Source: Saccoglossus kowalevskii
Taxonomy: Eukaryota > Hemichordata > Enteropneusta > Harrimaniidae
Length of the DNA: 64,000 bases
Assembly (NCBI RefSeq): GCF_000003605.2
Contig: NW_003108087.1
Coordinates: forward strand, 213,334 to 277,333
Reading direction: 5' to 3'
Shown: positions 14,301-26,687 of the stretch, piece by piece
Layout of the letters: every line of letters begins with the position of its first letter
Position numbering within the stretch: position 1 is the first letter of the stretch
Translations under genes and position numbers: made by a program
The notes under the pieces: generated by a model
Told to the model about the DNA's origin: nothing
The model's database searches: none
Seen by the model: the letters and a program-made list of their open reading frames with translations, nothing else

Positions 14301-17300
14301 GCATGACCGCGATAAAAGAAAATACAGCACCTCCATAATATGCATAGAAAACTGCAAATTATTTTATTTTCCTTAACATATTGTATTTTTGTGCTGTTAT
14401 GTAGGCAAAGAGGCCATGCACACAGCGAACCAAACGCACTGCTCATAGATGACAATGCATTCGTGACGAAGTCGTGAAAAATGCAATAAACACCGTAGAA
14501 TGATGTATTTATAAACACATTGAACAGGTTTCTCCCGACTGAGCCAAATTACTACCATCGACAACTGCTTTTATTATTGCCTATACAAACGCGATATTCT
14601 TATCATCAATTGTTAAATTATAGCTGTATATCGATACATTCCCGCTGTCTCGCCACGCCGTGAAGCTGAGCGGGAGAGAGACATTTCTATGGCCGCAATA
14701 GGAGTCGCCCACCGCGAAGTCACGCTGCGATACTCTTACTAGACGGGGAGATTGTCGAGGGAAATAGGGCAATCGTTCTTACGAGTATACCTCATTCCCA
14801 GGTTATAAATTATGGATGGGTATATAAATAATAGAAGCAACTTGTTTTTATTATCTCAATTGGTCTTCAAACGGTGAGGTGAACTCCAGAATTGTAATAC
14901 ACATTGTTCGACACGGTAAGCGGAGTCCCCAGGTCCGTCCACATGGTCCACAGAAATGTACCCTTGCGTATGAAATAAAACGATAACCAACCACGATGTG
15001 TTTCGAAAATGTATGTATGTTCATATTACTCCTCTCTTCCGTACACCAGTGTAATCTCCCAACTAAATAGTTTCAAGTTCGTATCCTTTCTATATCGAGC
15101 TTGAAATTGTATTTCTTTTCTTTTTTTCTAGTGATTACAAAATTCACTAATCCACTTTGCAGGGGTTTAACTACCTTACCTCAACCACCGACCTTAAAGA
15201 ACGGCCAGAAATGAATGGTTGAGCATTTAATGTTGATGGAATTGGTAATGGGTAGATTTAATTGCAAAGAATGATATTCAAGACACACATTGTAATATTA
15301 AGTAATGGCCTTTACCTGCACTCGTACTTCCGGCAGGTTTACTTTTAGCGCCAGTTCCTCTCGACTATACACGTCTGGGTAGTGACTCTTCTCGAAAGCT
15401 CTCTCCAGTTCGTGAAGCTGAAACGTGGTGAAGGTAGTCCGATTTCGGCGGTGTTTCTTTTTTGGCTCGTCCGAGTTATTATTATCGTTGCCCATCGAGT
15501 CATCGTGTGAGTGCTTCATATCTTCGTCGGAACTGTAACCCAACTTGTCGTTATGCTCACTCCGCTCACCCTCGTCTGTCGCTGAAATGTTAAATACCAT
15601 GTGATGGTGAATGTGTGACCCTATCGCACCCTTCGGTATGATACGGTAGTTAAGTGACATCAGTTGTGCTGTTTGGGAATTTTACAAGACTACTACATGG
15701 GCTGCATGCTACAAGAACTATTTTAAGGGAAAGGGATAATTTCAAACTAAAATTCAATTCAAGATGCAGGTGACTAAAGCAAATAAATAAAAACTGCTCT
15801 TGCACATACTAGTATTACCGCGTCATAGTGCCACTTAAGAATATATTATGCAAAAAGGGGTCATGATTATGACATTCTAAATCACCAACCAGATAACTCG
15901 GTATAAAGTAAAAACTTCTGAATTAGTTCAATATTATTTTAAACTTTTTTCACATCGTTTTGTGTTGGCATCTTTAAAAATCTCAGGCAATATTGCACCC
16001 GTGTTGGGTTAACCCTTGGCATGGTATCGCTTACACCCACTTCATTGTCATCGTACCCAGTGATATCTTCATCTGCAATAATATATTTGGATGCTAAAAA
16101 GAATTAAACCCGTCCAAAAATGCAGTTTAAACATGTTTTAGTATATATTTACTGTAAAATATTCAACTCAGAAGAAGGCAAAAGTAAAATCGTAAAAGTG
16201 CTTGAGAAGTATGCATCTGGGACGTCATGTTACCTATTACCGTGCCATGCATTGACGTGGCATCGCTTATAACGAGTACATGCACTCCATCGTATACTGC
16301 TTTCCGTAGCCACCTATCTTAGTAACTTTGTGCATCGGCGTAGAAGGGATAGTCATGCATATACGCAAGAAAAACATTGCACTTAGAACGATAACATCGA
16401 TGGTAGCTGTAACAGCTCACTGGGGGAGAGACCCGGGGGATTCGAGGGATGATACTGACGAGATTTCGACGCCGCCTGACTGATCGGTCGATTCTGTTGT
16501 ATTTCACGTTCGTAACTACCCAAGCATGGGGATTGTTTGTATCAATTTATTGTTGTTTTTTTCGTGCCGTCCTACAGTGAGTATGCTTGGAGTATACGCA
16601 ATACTGACAAACATTTAGATGCGTTTCAGCAGGTCGAAGCTTCCAACCACCCCCATGTGTACATGCCTGAGTTTTGAACCATATACAAGACAGACGCGTA
16701 TTACTACCGAACTAATTCAGTATTCCCCACTATGTTATTTACGACTAATTAAGGAAATTGAAAATAGAAACACACATTTGATAATAAATGTTATCATATC
16801 ACCAAAGTTATTTTTCAACAAAATATCCACGTCGAGGGCACGGAACTCGCAACATGGACCGGTTAAATTGTTGTTGACAAACTTTAATTGTAGCCGGGTA
16901 TCTAATCTAATCACAACACGTATCATCTACTAATAATTTTATTATACGATGTATATTTCACTTCGTCATTTCATAAAATATACCATAGCCTGCTTTTAGC
17001 TGCAAAGGATTATGACGAGTCGGAAAACCGTGTATCCTACTCGGGGCCAGCTGCTCGATATTTCCGACCAATTCAAATGGTGCATGACCGGTTGTCAAAA
17101 TCCAATTTTAATAAATATTTTAATAATATTTAGGAAAACGCAATTTACAAATAGCCCCAATACTGGTGCAAATGAAGGTCAATAGTAAGGGTGGCTCGTC
17201 CGGTACAATCCGTGGTATCGTGTTGGTGAGTTGTTGTCTGAAACGTACCGATCGACCACACTGCAGCAAAGACCATGTCGTTGTTTTTCAACATTACAAT

Positions 17301-18058
17301 ACCAGTGGTATTTCTTCGTTCAGGTTCTTTCAGAAATAAAACAATGTTTTTGTATCAAGCTAGGTTATAACTCTAACGGAGGAATCTTTTTTGAGGAGAC
17401 AGTTTTAGATAGTTTTGTTTACGAATTTGTAATCCCTGGGACAAGAACTCGGAAATGCCACCAAGCGACCTTACGAATGGTGTCTAGAACAACTTATCTA
17501 AAACCGTATTTTATAAGATAATGCCTAACCTCGAAAGAAGCCACATATCGCCCCTAAACCCAACGAAAATTTTGGGACTAGCTAACATTGTTGGACGTGG
17601 ATTGCGTCAATTAAAAGTGTTATAAAAAACAATTGAATAATAAACACTACACACGTGTACATTTCATCACCAAAACAACTAGCGAAATGTGTGTAGTTTG
17701 AGGAGAGAAGAGTGGAATGGTGAAGTAGTTAAAAATAAGGTAAATATGACGTACATGTGACGTGTTCCTCTTCCAACATACTGTACTTATCGTCACATAG
17801 CGTGTTCTGTGGAAGGGGTGACGTCGTGACATCTTCGATGGGACTGCTTACGCCGTTACTCCCTTCGTGTAGTATATTGTTCATCTCTTTCCTACGGAAA
17901 CCGAGGCCCAGGATAGCGTCTATAGAGTGGCTCGGACTGCTGTGGCTTGTCGGAGGGCATGCCGGCGTGTTTGACGTCCTGTCTCCCGCAGCGAGGCAAG
18001 CTCCGTCGCCGTTTGCATTCGCTAACGGTGATGTGACGGAAGCCGGGGCAGTGCTCAT
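7873..18058 (-). CDS. Rx: retinal homeobox transcription factor Rx/RAX, three coding exons
   Basis: Paired-like homeodomain transcription factor of the Rx family, a nuclear regulator of anterior neural and eye-field development in many animals. I join 18058-17755, 15581-15316 and 8364-7873, which gives 353 residues plus a TGA stop, close to vertebrate RAX. Intron phases agree (phase 1, then phase 0 between homeodomain residues 46 and 47, a frequent paired-class position). Visible in order: octapeptide HSIDAILG at residues 44-51; an acidic, His/Asn/Ser-rich linker at about 104-141; a basic KKKH run; homeodomain at about 145-204 with Gln at position 50 (WFQNRR); a Pro/Ser/Thr-rich C-terminal half; and the OAR motif [15 protein letters not shown] at about 323-337. 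Octapeptide, this homeodomain and OAR together indicate Rx rather than Arx, Alx or Otp. The start is the only in-frame ATG before the octapeptide in this exon. A splice acceptor lies 33 bases upstream, so another 5' exon may exist. Confidence 0.95.
9655..9674. repeat. GC-rich hairpin in Rx intron
   Basis: CCGACGC and GCGTCGG form a perfect 7-base inverted repeat around the 6-base spacer CTACAT. It lies within a patch that also contains GTGACGTCAC at about 9689-9698, a CRE-type palindrome. Confidence 0.45.
10465..10488. repeat. TA dinucleotide microsatellite
   Basis: About twelve TA units, in the Rx intron. No function is implied. Confidence 0.9.
11880..13140. promoter_or_regulatory. possible intronic cis-regulatory block
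   Basis: This part of the Rx intron is visibly less AT-rich than its flanks. It has fewer homopolymer runs, more CpG and scattered homeodomain-type cores (CTAATTAAT near 13134, ATTAG and TAAT elsewhere). Large introns of developmental regulators often hold enhancers. This is inference from composition and location; conservation was not tested. Confidence 0.2.
15316..15581 (-). CDS. Rx: Rx coding exon 2 (homeobox, 5' part)
   Basis: 266 bases. The acceptor is ACATTTCAG|CG and the donor GTGCAG|GTAAAG. It encodes an acidic linker ([17 protein letters not shown]), a basic KKKHRR run and homeodomain residues 1-46, ending in NLPEVRVQ. Reading past the donor gives only a short non-homologous tail, which supports the splice. 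Confidence 0.93.
15582..17754 (-). other. Rx first coding intron
   Basis: 2,173 bases, phase 1, bounded by GTACGT and ATTTCAG. No repeat array or nested gene stands out. Short frames at 16.3-17.5 kb have no recognisable domain. Confidence 0.8.
17755..18058 (-). CDS. Rx: Rx coding exon 1 (octapeptide exon)
   Basis: 304 bases: 101 codons plus one base. It encodes the N-terminal region with the Groucho-type octapeptide HSIDAILG followed by GLGFRRKE. The donor ACAT|GTACGT leaves a single T, which joins CG at the start of the next coding exon to make a Ser codon. The frame stays open upstream to a TGA near 18178 but contains no other ATG. Confidence 0.88.
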
Positions 18059-18091
18059 GGGTGGATGGGGTGCCAGGCTGGCTGAGGATCT

Positions 18092-18116
18092 CTGTACACA
18101 AAAGAAAAGTAACGTT
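18092..18116 (-). other. splice acceptor upstream of the Rx start codon
   Basis: On the minus strand a pyrimidine-rich run ends in TTTTGTGTACAG, 33 bases before the Rx ATG. It looks like a genuine 3' splice site. It suggests a 5' untranslated or short coding exon further upstream, above 18.1 kb, which I could not identify. Confidence 0.4.
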
Positions 18117-19156
18117 GGCACTGACGAGTTGTGCGTTCCGTTGGATTCCGATGGGGGTTTGCAAGCTTGTTTCGTTCAGTTCGTTCGTTGCACAGCGGAT
18201 TTGTATATATGGTCGACCTTGTTGCAGCTGAGCGCTTATAGGTGGATCGCCTGTCAGCTAGACTACCCATTGTCAGATACCTCAAAACTAAACATGTTTT
18301 ATTAACTAGCTGGGCGGGACTCTTGTTTATAGTGACATCCTATGATAGACAGTTGCACCAGTCTGGGAAATGTGGCAAACGAGCTCCGTTGTACTGAGTA
18401 ATATATGTATATTCCCAAATGGTGACATTCTTATAACCCTCTAACAGCTAGCACAGTTTTCTTTCATTATTCGGCAAAATATAATTAATAATAATTCAGA
18501 TTATGAAAATATTCACCGTAAAATACCGTTTGTATGTGTGTTTTTGCAGGAACAGAGATAATGCTATCACCGTATGTGTTTATTTCTTTTTATAATACTA
18601 AGCACTGTTTTCTGGTGTGTATTTCATTCGTTGAAATGCTGTGGGCAGGGTGTTCACCGCGCCCGTATGCCCAATTAACGAGACTGTGCATTTAATACGT
18701 TGACGCAACGGGAATAGACTTGGCAATGCGCATAGCCACACGGGCTGTAAGTATAAGAAACAATAGCAGTATGAATGACAGGGCACTGTGAATGTTTGGC
18801 TGTATTGATAAGCCATGTTTGTGTCCGTATTGTTTTCAATGCTAAACGAATGGGAGGAGCCTTTGATCCGCTCATTATCCGTTTGCTTTGATGGGTCTCA
18901 TAATAAACAATACGTGAAACGAACGGGAATTCGACAAACTTTTCTCAAAGATTGTAGTAGGTAAGTCGAAAGAGAAAAGTAAAAAATACTGAAAATAAAA
19001 CTGTATATAAAATTGTTTACCCATTCGGTATATTCGGGACATGTTCAATGTCACGAGACAAAATGAAACCATAATCTTTAACACGTATAAGTGCAAATTT
19101 GGGGACTGTCTTAACGAAAGGTACCCTGCCCACTTTGAATTATCACGTCTTTATGT

Positions 19157-19411
19157 TTACACGGTCACTGCTTTCTCACCTTCAATAGCAGTTGGCCAGA
19201 GGCGACAGTCATCCTCGCCAATCCTGGCCAATGCCACAGCCACGGCAACTATACTATCTAGTTCGCGAATGATGTTGTTACATATACTTGGCCCAGCTTG
19301 CTCACGAGGAGAAACAAACCTTGCAACGTCAACACTACATGGGTCCCAGTGAATTGGGAAACCCTGGTTTATGTGTTGCAAGCTATCTAAAGACTTCAAT
19401 GAGATGGCCAT
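19157..19411 (-). other. weak exon-like open frame, unrecognised
   Basis: An ATG-started 84-codon frame with fairly even amino-acid use. The segment from about residue 36 on (REQAGPSICNNIIRELD, VALARIGEDDCRLWP) looks more protein-like than its neighbours. A consensus-like donor, GAAG|GTGAGA, lies near its end, as expected if it were an exon. No family is recognised and no partner exon was found. It could equally be chance or a decayed transposon fragment. Confidence 0.15.
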
Positions 19412-20511
19412 TAGCTATCACTTTGTGAAAAAAAAATAAGCTTGTTTCATGAGGGCTCGGCGAAAAGACTCGGCTAAATGCGTTTCTTGAATCAGTACTG
19501 AATGGATTTACTATGGAAAGAGTACAAACAGAAAAGCTTTGATATGTCTGGCATTGTGCAGATCTCCTCTATGGGCACTGTACCTGGTGTCATGAATGGG
19601 AATTTGTCAGCTCTGTCTTCGTCAATCTTAATACATTGCAGCATAAAAAAAGGATCTTGCAAACACTATAAACTCTTTCTAAATGCATCAGGACGGTGCC
19701 TCGGGACGGCAGATTGTTTAAATCAGTCAGGAGGGGGCATATTTGCCAACACTATACTTGGTTTAAGTACGGCAATTGATACGGGCATATATCGGGGACC
19801 TATTTTGTTTTGATACTGTAGCGAAATCTCGCCACGTTGTCGAGTATTCGATGTGATGTAAGAACATTGAAGGCGTAATTAAAATTCCATATTAATTAAT
19901 TTAGATTAACAATGAATTGAAATGTATAATAAATTAAATTATTACGTAATATTACCACCATAAAATGGTATATTTATGTCAACAGCTTTAAAGAACGATG
20001 CTATAAATAGTTCAGAAAACGTTCCAAAATCAATACCATTACGAACGCTTCTGTTACATTGAAGTTCACATGCGTGGCACATCGAAAACACGCAATAGGA
20101 TTGGTATTTCATGACTTGCCCGAAATGGCCTCGGGTAGGTTTTACCGTACACGATGTAAACCAGCTGAAATATTGTTTTGTATTCATTTTGAATTCAAAA
20201 GCGACCTTAATTGCTCATTTTTTTACGATTGACTTCATACTGATGTATATTTGCACACAAGTGAAATTGAACAACATTGACTGTGTGTAACGTACAACAA
20301 TGATAACGTAGCGACCACTTACTCACATAAGTACGTGATAGTACATGTCATTTTCAAGTCAGATTCAGCTGATCCATGCGAGCCAGTGCTTGACCCGCGT
20401 GTCTGATTACACACTAATTTCAGCAATGTGATATAATTTTATTTTACAAAGAAGGAAATTTATCTACTCCAAAGCAATATTTTGTTAAATGATTACTAAT
20501 TGCCGACGATT

Positions 20512-20621
20512 GTTTTACGTTACGACATTGGACATCTACGCTAGAAGCTTCAACTTCTCGGGGATAGTTTTACGTTACGACATTGGACATCTACGCTGGA
20601 AGCTTCAACTTCTCGGGGATA
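20512..20621. repeat. 55-bp tandem duplication
   Basis: Two adjacent 55-bp copies beginning GTTTTACGTTACGACATT differ at one position (CTAGAAG versus CTGGAAG). The near identity indicates a recent local duplication. Each copy contains AGAAGCTTC, a short palindrome-like motif. Confidence 0.95.
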
Positions 20622-23600
20622 GTTTGTGTTTATCAATATGAATGATGTGAGGCGGGTTTAATAATTTACAGATCAAGTAAAAAAAACAGATTACAATTCA
20701 TGTTTTATACTAATTAACTCATGTAAAACACCGCTACTATATCATGCATGTTTTTATGTCGTTATTCGCTGAGCGCTGTCGGGCACTGTGAGGCCATTGG
20801 TGCATTCAGTTTGGCATCAGCGTTAGACAGCTGCTTGGTAAGAGCCATGGGCCAGTGTAGGTGTGGGCAAAAAACGGACATGTAATACTATTATGTCCGC
20901 TGTGGAGTCAAACAAAACAAAACCAACATAAGCACTTGTTTAATTTTACTTCGATTGGCGCCACCAGCATAGTAGAAATCCCACTAGCCAATGCAGAGTG
21001 CATTGTTTTGTCCGTGGTAAACGATTGAATAGGGAAGAGCTATTCTTTTGAAGCATGAGTAAACCAAGCTAAAGCAGCCTATTATGAATCATTAAGTCTT
21101 AAGAAGTATTCATTAGTCTGCCATTGTCCGTCCCTAATTAATTAGACCTTTAAGCAGCAATTAGAAAAGTACAACTGGGCTGGTATTAGCCCACCTCCCT
21201 ACCACGTAAATATATCAAAACCCAACAAACCATAGTTGTATCGTATATATAAAAAACATATTGTTGTTTTAATAAGTCTTCAATTGTTCGTCTTGTTAAA
21301 GAATCATAAACACGTTTGGAAGCAGTGCGGGGTGTCTCTCGCTGTTGTAGTCCTCTTTAAAAGACTACCATAGCAATGTCAAGTTTGTGACGCAAGGGAT
21401 TAATCTACGCGAAAACGTCTTGTGATAGTAGTCTATATGATATTTAACTGCCAGGATGGGAAACCCTGTTTGTTGAATACAATAAAACATTCAAACAAGC
21501 CACATGCGAAGTCTCGGGAATCGATCCGCGCCCTGTATCCGTGCACATACACAGACAGTGAAATCGCTCGCTTTAATGCCAATCACTGTACCTTTCTTTC
21601 ACACCGGTAATGTTGTCAATATCAGAGGAATTGTCAGTTTCAACAGTACTGCTCTCTTCCGTTCCTTTGTACATTTCACTTTTAGTGCTTACTTTATTTC
21701 ATATCGAACACACCCTATTCAAGCAACGAAGCGTTCTATAATCAGACGGCATCTTTCGGAAGCCTTGCATTATAGTCTCAATTTATAGAATACTTACCGA
21801 AGTATTGACGCCAGCCCAATCATAATAGGCAAGGATTTAAATTTTTTAAATATATTTATATATTTAAGAATATTAAAGGAATAATAATGGAACGGTGGCC
21901 GTATGTGTCATGTTTATTGATGGTAATTGTTGATTTTGCCGTAGTACTAGTAACTCGTTCATTCCGAGACTACAAACATAATGTGAATTGTTTAGTTTCC
22001 GCTGTTTCAGAGAGCCGTACGCGGAGAATACACATTTGTTTTTATTCACATTCCAATTCTTGTTTAATTGTGAGTTTTTGTCAAACGGAAAATAAAAGTA
22101 TTCTGTAATTTTACCGATATTTTTTTTAAAGTCACCGGAAAACGTCGTCAGACACGATATACACGGTCGCGCATGCCATAATTGTAACGTTTGACTGCGT
22201 TAAACTATAAACTACAACCATATACTTAAATTATGATGATAATGTGTATGACACCTCAGTAAAATAAACATTGAACAACATTGTTTATTAACTTAATCAT
22301 ATGACCTATATGGTATATAGCTTAATTTAATTTCCCTCTGGGTCGACTCAGACGAGCGTTCGCAATTATATAAATATGTATAGCATATAATACTGTTGGA
22401 GGGCTTTTGTTTGTACCCCAATTACAGTAATTGCCCGATCGTTTTGCACGGCTACAATGACCGAATTTTCCTTCCAATAATGGCGATATGTTCCACCATT
22501 TTAGTAGAATTACTAATAATAATATATCTTACGCATGAAAAAAATGTGTTGTTCTCGGAATTGCTACAAACGGACTGAAACACGAAAGAAGGAATGTGGC
22601 ATTAATAAGTGCAGCACATCACGCTTGTCGTCAGCCGGACATGAGAAGGGGTGGGGAGGGGGGGTTGCAATGCTCTATCGTGAGACAGGCTGACTGGCCT
22701 AATGAAGCTGTTTTGTTAAGTAAGAAAAAACGCTGACCAATTAAAGCCCTTATTGAGATCTATTGTGGGGTCATAGTGTCACCTCCCGTCGCGGTTGACC
22801 ACCTCCACTGACTGTAGTGGAAACCCCCCGTTGATACCGTGACACCACCACCTTTGCTACCGACATAATGTTGATTACTGTGAAAACAAAAACACCCGTA
22901 GCATTTTATGTACGATTTCAATTTCAATGGTATATAAATACTCAAATATGATCGATTGGAGCAATAGATAGTTCCACTTTTCCGATGATACTATTTTCTT
23001 TACTTGAATGCTCGAGTTTAACTGTTACAATGACTAGAATTGGCCATGAAATTGACATGATTGGCGAGGTTTTTTTTTGTTAATGAATACCCCCTTTGAC
23101 GCACTCGACTTTGATGGTTTTTTAACGGGCTGTATTAATCCCCATCGTTTTCTAACCTCCCCAGCCTTCTCGTGTGTACCCGACAATAGGGCGATTTAGT
23201 AATTGGCACAAATGAGGAAGCACTGTTCTGTGGGCGAAATAGCTGAATCGAGGAACCGATGTCTGTCATGTGTATACTTGTGGCGTTCTCTATTTCCTTT
23301 TCACGTAAAATCGAAATATCAAGCACCGGTCGCCTGCTTGGTATTAGCCGTTTATTCACAGTCCATATTCCGCTTCACTTGACACGTCACGTTTTGCTCG
23401 CGGTGATGATGATCGGCATCATCACGTGTGTTGCCAAGGTGATAGCTTTGATTGACAGCTGACAACTCGGTCATCAAAGAGGTGAAATGGTGTAGAGGAG
23501 GGTGGTGTGCTAGTTGGCCGCTGGTGTCCAGGTTCCAAAAGGACTTATGAAAGGCGATCACGCAAACAGTCCCTGGTCAATTTATGCCGATAAATGGATG

Positions 23601-24570
23601 ATAAATGAACTAAGAAAGCCTCCTATTTAATAATACCCGGCAAAAACCGTCCTTGGAAAAGACAAAATGAACAAAAGTTGTTCTGAGCTCTTTTACAAAA
23701 CAACTTTATCCGAGACTTCCGTTATAGTCGCAACTGATCATTGGAAACCATGTATCCGAGTTTACAAAACGCCTGGAGTGAGGATTAATACACACTTTCG
23801 AGTTGGTCACTATGTTTTTCATCATACCCTGAATACCATTCTGAAACTTTTAAATTAGGACAATGGGAAGGGGAAAGATTGCGTGGTATCGACGATAACC
23901 ACCCTGAGACTATTTTACGGCATCATCGCGCCGGCATAGGAAATTAACAGCGTCGGCTTTTCTCGCAACTCGAGCTGATACGTAACTTTTCGATCTCAAA
24001 ACAAAGCTGATAAAGAGAGGTATTCTCAATAGATCAACTTCCATGTGACTAAATCAACTTTTTGATTGATGCAAACCGTTAAATAAATATCTTACCCAAA
24101 CAATCGTTAGTGTCTTGCGGTGAATGGGTACTGTATTTGACTACTGTGCAAGACGCACGACTATTTCTCACATATGCGAATCCAGCTAGGGAGAAACCCG
24201 GATAAATTCGCGGTATGTTCACCGCCAGTAAAATCAGCCTAACCTATTGAGGTGTGTATATTAGTATACCCTATTGTCTATATGAATATGCGCTCCAGTC
24301 TGTCCGATCCGTGAGAATAGAGGTCGACGAAAGATCATACTTTAATACTGATAACGGTTTGTTTGCATATGCTAACATCGCTCATTAAAAATCGCCGCAC
24401 CGTCAATTTGTAAGGCAATGCAATTTTAATGGGCCAATGTGTGAATAACTTTCAGCTCACTGTTATTAAGCAGTCCGTATACACATTGTTATCTCGTACT
24501 GGGCATAATCGAATCATATGCCTACGATTAACACCACAGCGTGTCTGAATAGACGTATCACCACGTTGAA

Positions 24571-24598
24571 ATATATATATATATATATATATATATAT
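24571..24598. repeat. AT dinucleotide microsatellite
   Basis: Fourteen uninterrupted AT units. Confidence 0.97.
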
Positions 24599-26687
24599 CG
24601 TCATTTAGTTAGAAACTACTTCACCATATCACATGTCAAATCTGAAATTAATCGTGGGACCGATCACAAGGAACAAACAATCACAAGATTGGATATACCA
24701 TTCACATCCCGTTGAGTAAATAACAATATTTTTCTTATTTGCTCGCGATGAATGCTTTACTAATGTGGCCTCGATAATCTCGCGTTATGTTATTAACACG
24801 TGTTAAATGAAATGAATTACGATAGTTCATCCAAGGACTATGTGACGTGCGAAGAGTGTCAGCCCGGAAAGTCTCGGTACTATGTGAAGCTACATGAGGT
24901 ACTTGAGTTCACTTAGAACTAAGTTAATACCTAGTAATTTAAAAATCAAGACAACCAAGCCTGAACATGGGTTATTTAAGTAGGCAGATTTATAAGATTA
25001 TATAACCAAAATGAAAACTGTTTTCCAAATTTGCAATTAAGAATAAAACCAGCGTCCGTTACCCATACAATATTTGTTTAGAGTGATTCCTAAAACTGTG
25101 TGACATTAGCTCAACAATGGTTTCAAATTATACTGGTCATTGAGCATGGTGTTTTTATTATATAACACAACACAGAAACCGAGTTTGCATCTGTGATAAG
25201 ACTGGCTGGGATTCTTCACACATGTTTACGCGTTAAACAGAATATTCCATCTAATTGATTTAGCTTAATATGAATCGTTATTAATTTGTTGCACTAAATA
25301 GTGCATTGTGATAAATTTAATTTCACTAATATGTGAAATATTCAAGTAATTATTCATAACTACTAAACTAAAACCAAAAATAAGGCCAAAATGGTTTTAA
25401 ACTTGGTGTTTTTTTGGTTAACTTAAGAAATCTCTATATAGTAATTTATTTATAAATTGTTTACAATTCGTGTAAACATACACTGTACATTCAACGCGAT
25501 GTAAACATCACATGGGACCCATCTCGAACGCGACGCAGAGCGACGACTGTTGGGTTTGATTATTTTTATTGCGAGAGTGAAACGCAAATTACTTGGGACA
25601 AACAAGAATGTGGTTGTTGATACTGAGAAAAAACAATACATTTCATGAAATCAATTATAACACCGTGTTATCATACGCGAGTGATTATGAAGTTTGGAAA
25701 GCGAACAGGGCATTCATCCATCTTCAAAAAAACGTATAAAAACAAGCTTTGTAGAACATGTGACATTCATTCAATTATATTAAGCACAATGTGCGTTACT
25801 GTTCCCATATGACAGTGATACTTATATTATTATCTAATTAATAATTCAAGGTTTTTGTTTAATTACTTAATAGTTTATTATTGTGTTTTTTCAATATATA
25901 TGTAGACGTTGATGAACCCAATTAATTAACTATGGAGACATCAATGCTGTAGAATTGTATTAACATAACTTCAAATAATACATGTATCATTAACCGATTC
26001 AGTTAAACACGTATTTGTAATAATGAGAGGTATTATAGCAATATTCACTTTCATATTTCTTTGTTATGACAGTATATGAGGATATAGAAAAAAGAATCTT
26101 AATAACTTTTGTTGTATGTAACCAGTTTGGGTTAATTAAGATTAACAAATCCACTACAAGGTGTTACCATAGTTTCGAGAACGTCGTATATATAGAGGAT
26201 GGCAGAAAAATAAGAGAGTGCATAAATACATCATAGGTACTTAAACAGATTCACGGACCGTTACTCGTATCAGCGACAGGACAGCACCTTGAAATATAGT
26301 ATCCCATCTTTGTTATCCAACACAACAACCAGACCGAGCAAAGAAACCCTCAAATAAGATACAGAAAGAATGGCCTGCTGGCCATGGCCTACACGCTTCT
26401 ACAAATCGGAATTTACCAGGTTGTTAAATGAATTACGGTAGAAGTCGAACATTAATCTCAGTTTACAGAGAATTCCCACTTCATATAATCTGTAGAAAAA
26501 TTTCACTAATCCCTGTAACTATAATATTGGCTTTGGATTTTGCAAACCAACTGATTTTATCATTGCCCATGGTAATCAAAATAATCACTTGATGTATAAT
26601 GTAACTTTAAAACGACATTGTTTTTTACTAAATCAAAATGTGTTTTCATCGTTTGTTTTGAAAGATATAATGAGTTAGTGGACAAAT

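Larger units (their letters stand above)
8365..15315 (-). other. Rx intron between homeobox halves
   Basis: About 6.95 kb interrupting the homeobox after residue 46. It contains a TA microsatellite, a GC-rich hairpin at 9655-9674 and a less AT-rich block near 11.9-13.1 kb. No other exon or nested gene could be supported on either strand. Confidence 0.85.
18122..26687. other. intergenic, upstream of Rx
   Basis: No gene can be supported. Contents recognised are a 55-bp tandem duplication, a 14-copy AT array, a short inverted repeat at 23403-23425 (GTGATGATG / CATCATCAC) and one weak exon-like frame at 19.2-19.4 kb. The Rx promoter should lie in the first few kilobases, but no core promoter motif is clear enough to call. 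Confidence 0.55.

Noticed and set aside
17757-18305. 182-codon plus-strand frame
   Set aside because: Antisense shadow of the Rx octapeptide exon. The minus-strand reading has a family motif and correct splice phases.
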